Below, one piece after another: positions 5,136 to 5,183 of a DNA stretch of 5,183 nt; position 1 is the stretch's first letter; every line of letters starts with the position of its first letter. The notes below the pieces were generated by a model. That model was not told where the DNA came from and searched no databases. It saw nothing but the letters and a program-made list of their open reading frames with translations. Source of the stretch: JBEKVE01 sp049514335. GTDB lineage: Bacteria; Actinomycetota; Acidimicrobiia; Acidimicrobiales; UBA8190. A program made the position numbers and the translations under genes. The stretch is from NCBI GenBank assembly GCA_049514335.1, contig JBEKVE010000209.1, positions 1-5,183 of the forward strand, in the 5' to 3' direction.

Positions 5136-5183
5136 TCAGCCGGCGGGCGGGTGCAGCGCCCGGTTGAGCACACCCACCTGCTC
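5136..5183 (-). CDS. 3' end of an unidentified leftward gene
   Basis: Reading from the right edge on the minus strand gives 15 codons, EQVGVLNRALHPPAG, then TGA at 5136-5138. Codon third positions are nearly all G or C, and the stop lies just before the hairpin of a convergent intergenic space, which fits a real gene end. The fragment is too short to name, and the other frames of this strand cannot be fully excluded. Confidence 0.4.
   Translation of the reverse strand, partial: EQVGVLNRALHPPAG

Overview
The window is very GC-rich with strong G/C bias at third codon positions, which points to a high-GC actinobacterium. A C-terminal Lon fragment, a DUF2277 protein, a mycobacterial FadD2-like acyl-CoA synthetase and GTG start codons fit this. 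A deep lineage such as Acidimicrobiia is possible, but the sequence does not fix the genus. It looks like ordinary chromosome: I saw no tRNA, rRNA, insertion sequence, CRISPR array or origin.

Layout. At the left edge the last ~73 codons of a Lon protease run rightwards and end at 223. A long hairpin (254-306, 20 pairs) follows and lies between Lon and the end of a leftward gene block, so it probably terminates both. The rest, up to about 4730, reads leftwards. In transcription order it holds two small unrecognised ORFs (4530-4730, then 4390-4533 with a GTGA overlap), a 114-nt gap with a possible leaderless promoter, a FadD2-like AMP-forming acyl-CoA synthetase (2596-4275), a PIG-L/LmbE-type deacetylase (1751-2575, 20-nt gap), a zinc-dependent MDR dehydrogenase (519-1754, 4-nt GTGA overlap), and a coding-like ORF with a CxxC motif directly after the dehydrogenase stop in the same frame (336-518). 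To the right, a 139-nt divergent intergenic region holds an inverted repeat and a DosR-like palindrome. It separates the small-ORF pair from a rightward DUF2277 gene (4870-5085). That gene converges on the 3' end of another leftward gene cut by the right edge.

How the genes may work together. The synthetase, deacetylase and dehydrogenase are tightly spaced and almost certainly co-transcribed. Their chemistries are acyl (or carboxylate) activation, hydrolysis of an N-acyl or similar amide on a sugar-like or other small molecule, and NAD(P)-dependent alcohol/aldehyde oxidoreduction. They could serve one small pathway on an amino-sugar, lipid or natural-product substrate. I know of no named pathway with exactly this trio, and the substrate cannot be read from the sequence. 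The most novel parts are the small ORFs at both ends of the block and the glycine-zipper N-terminal extension of the synthetase.
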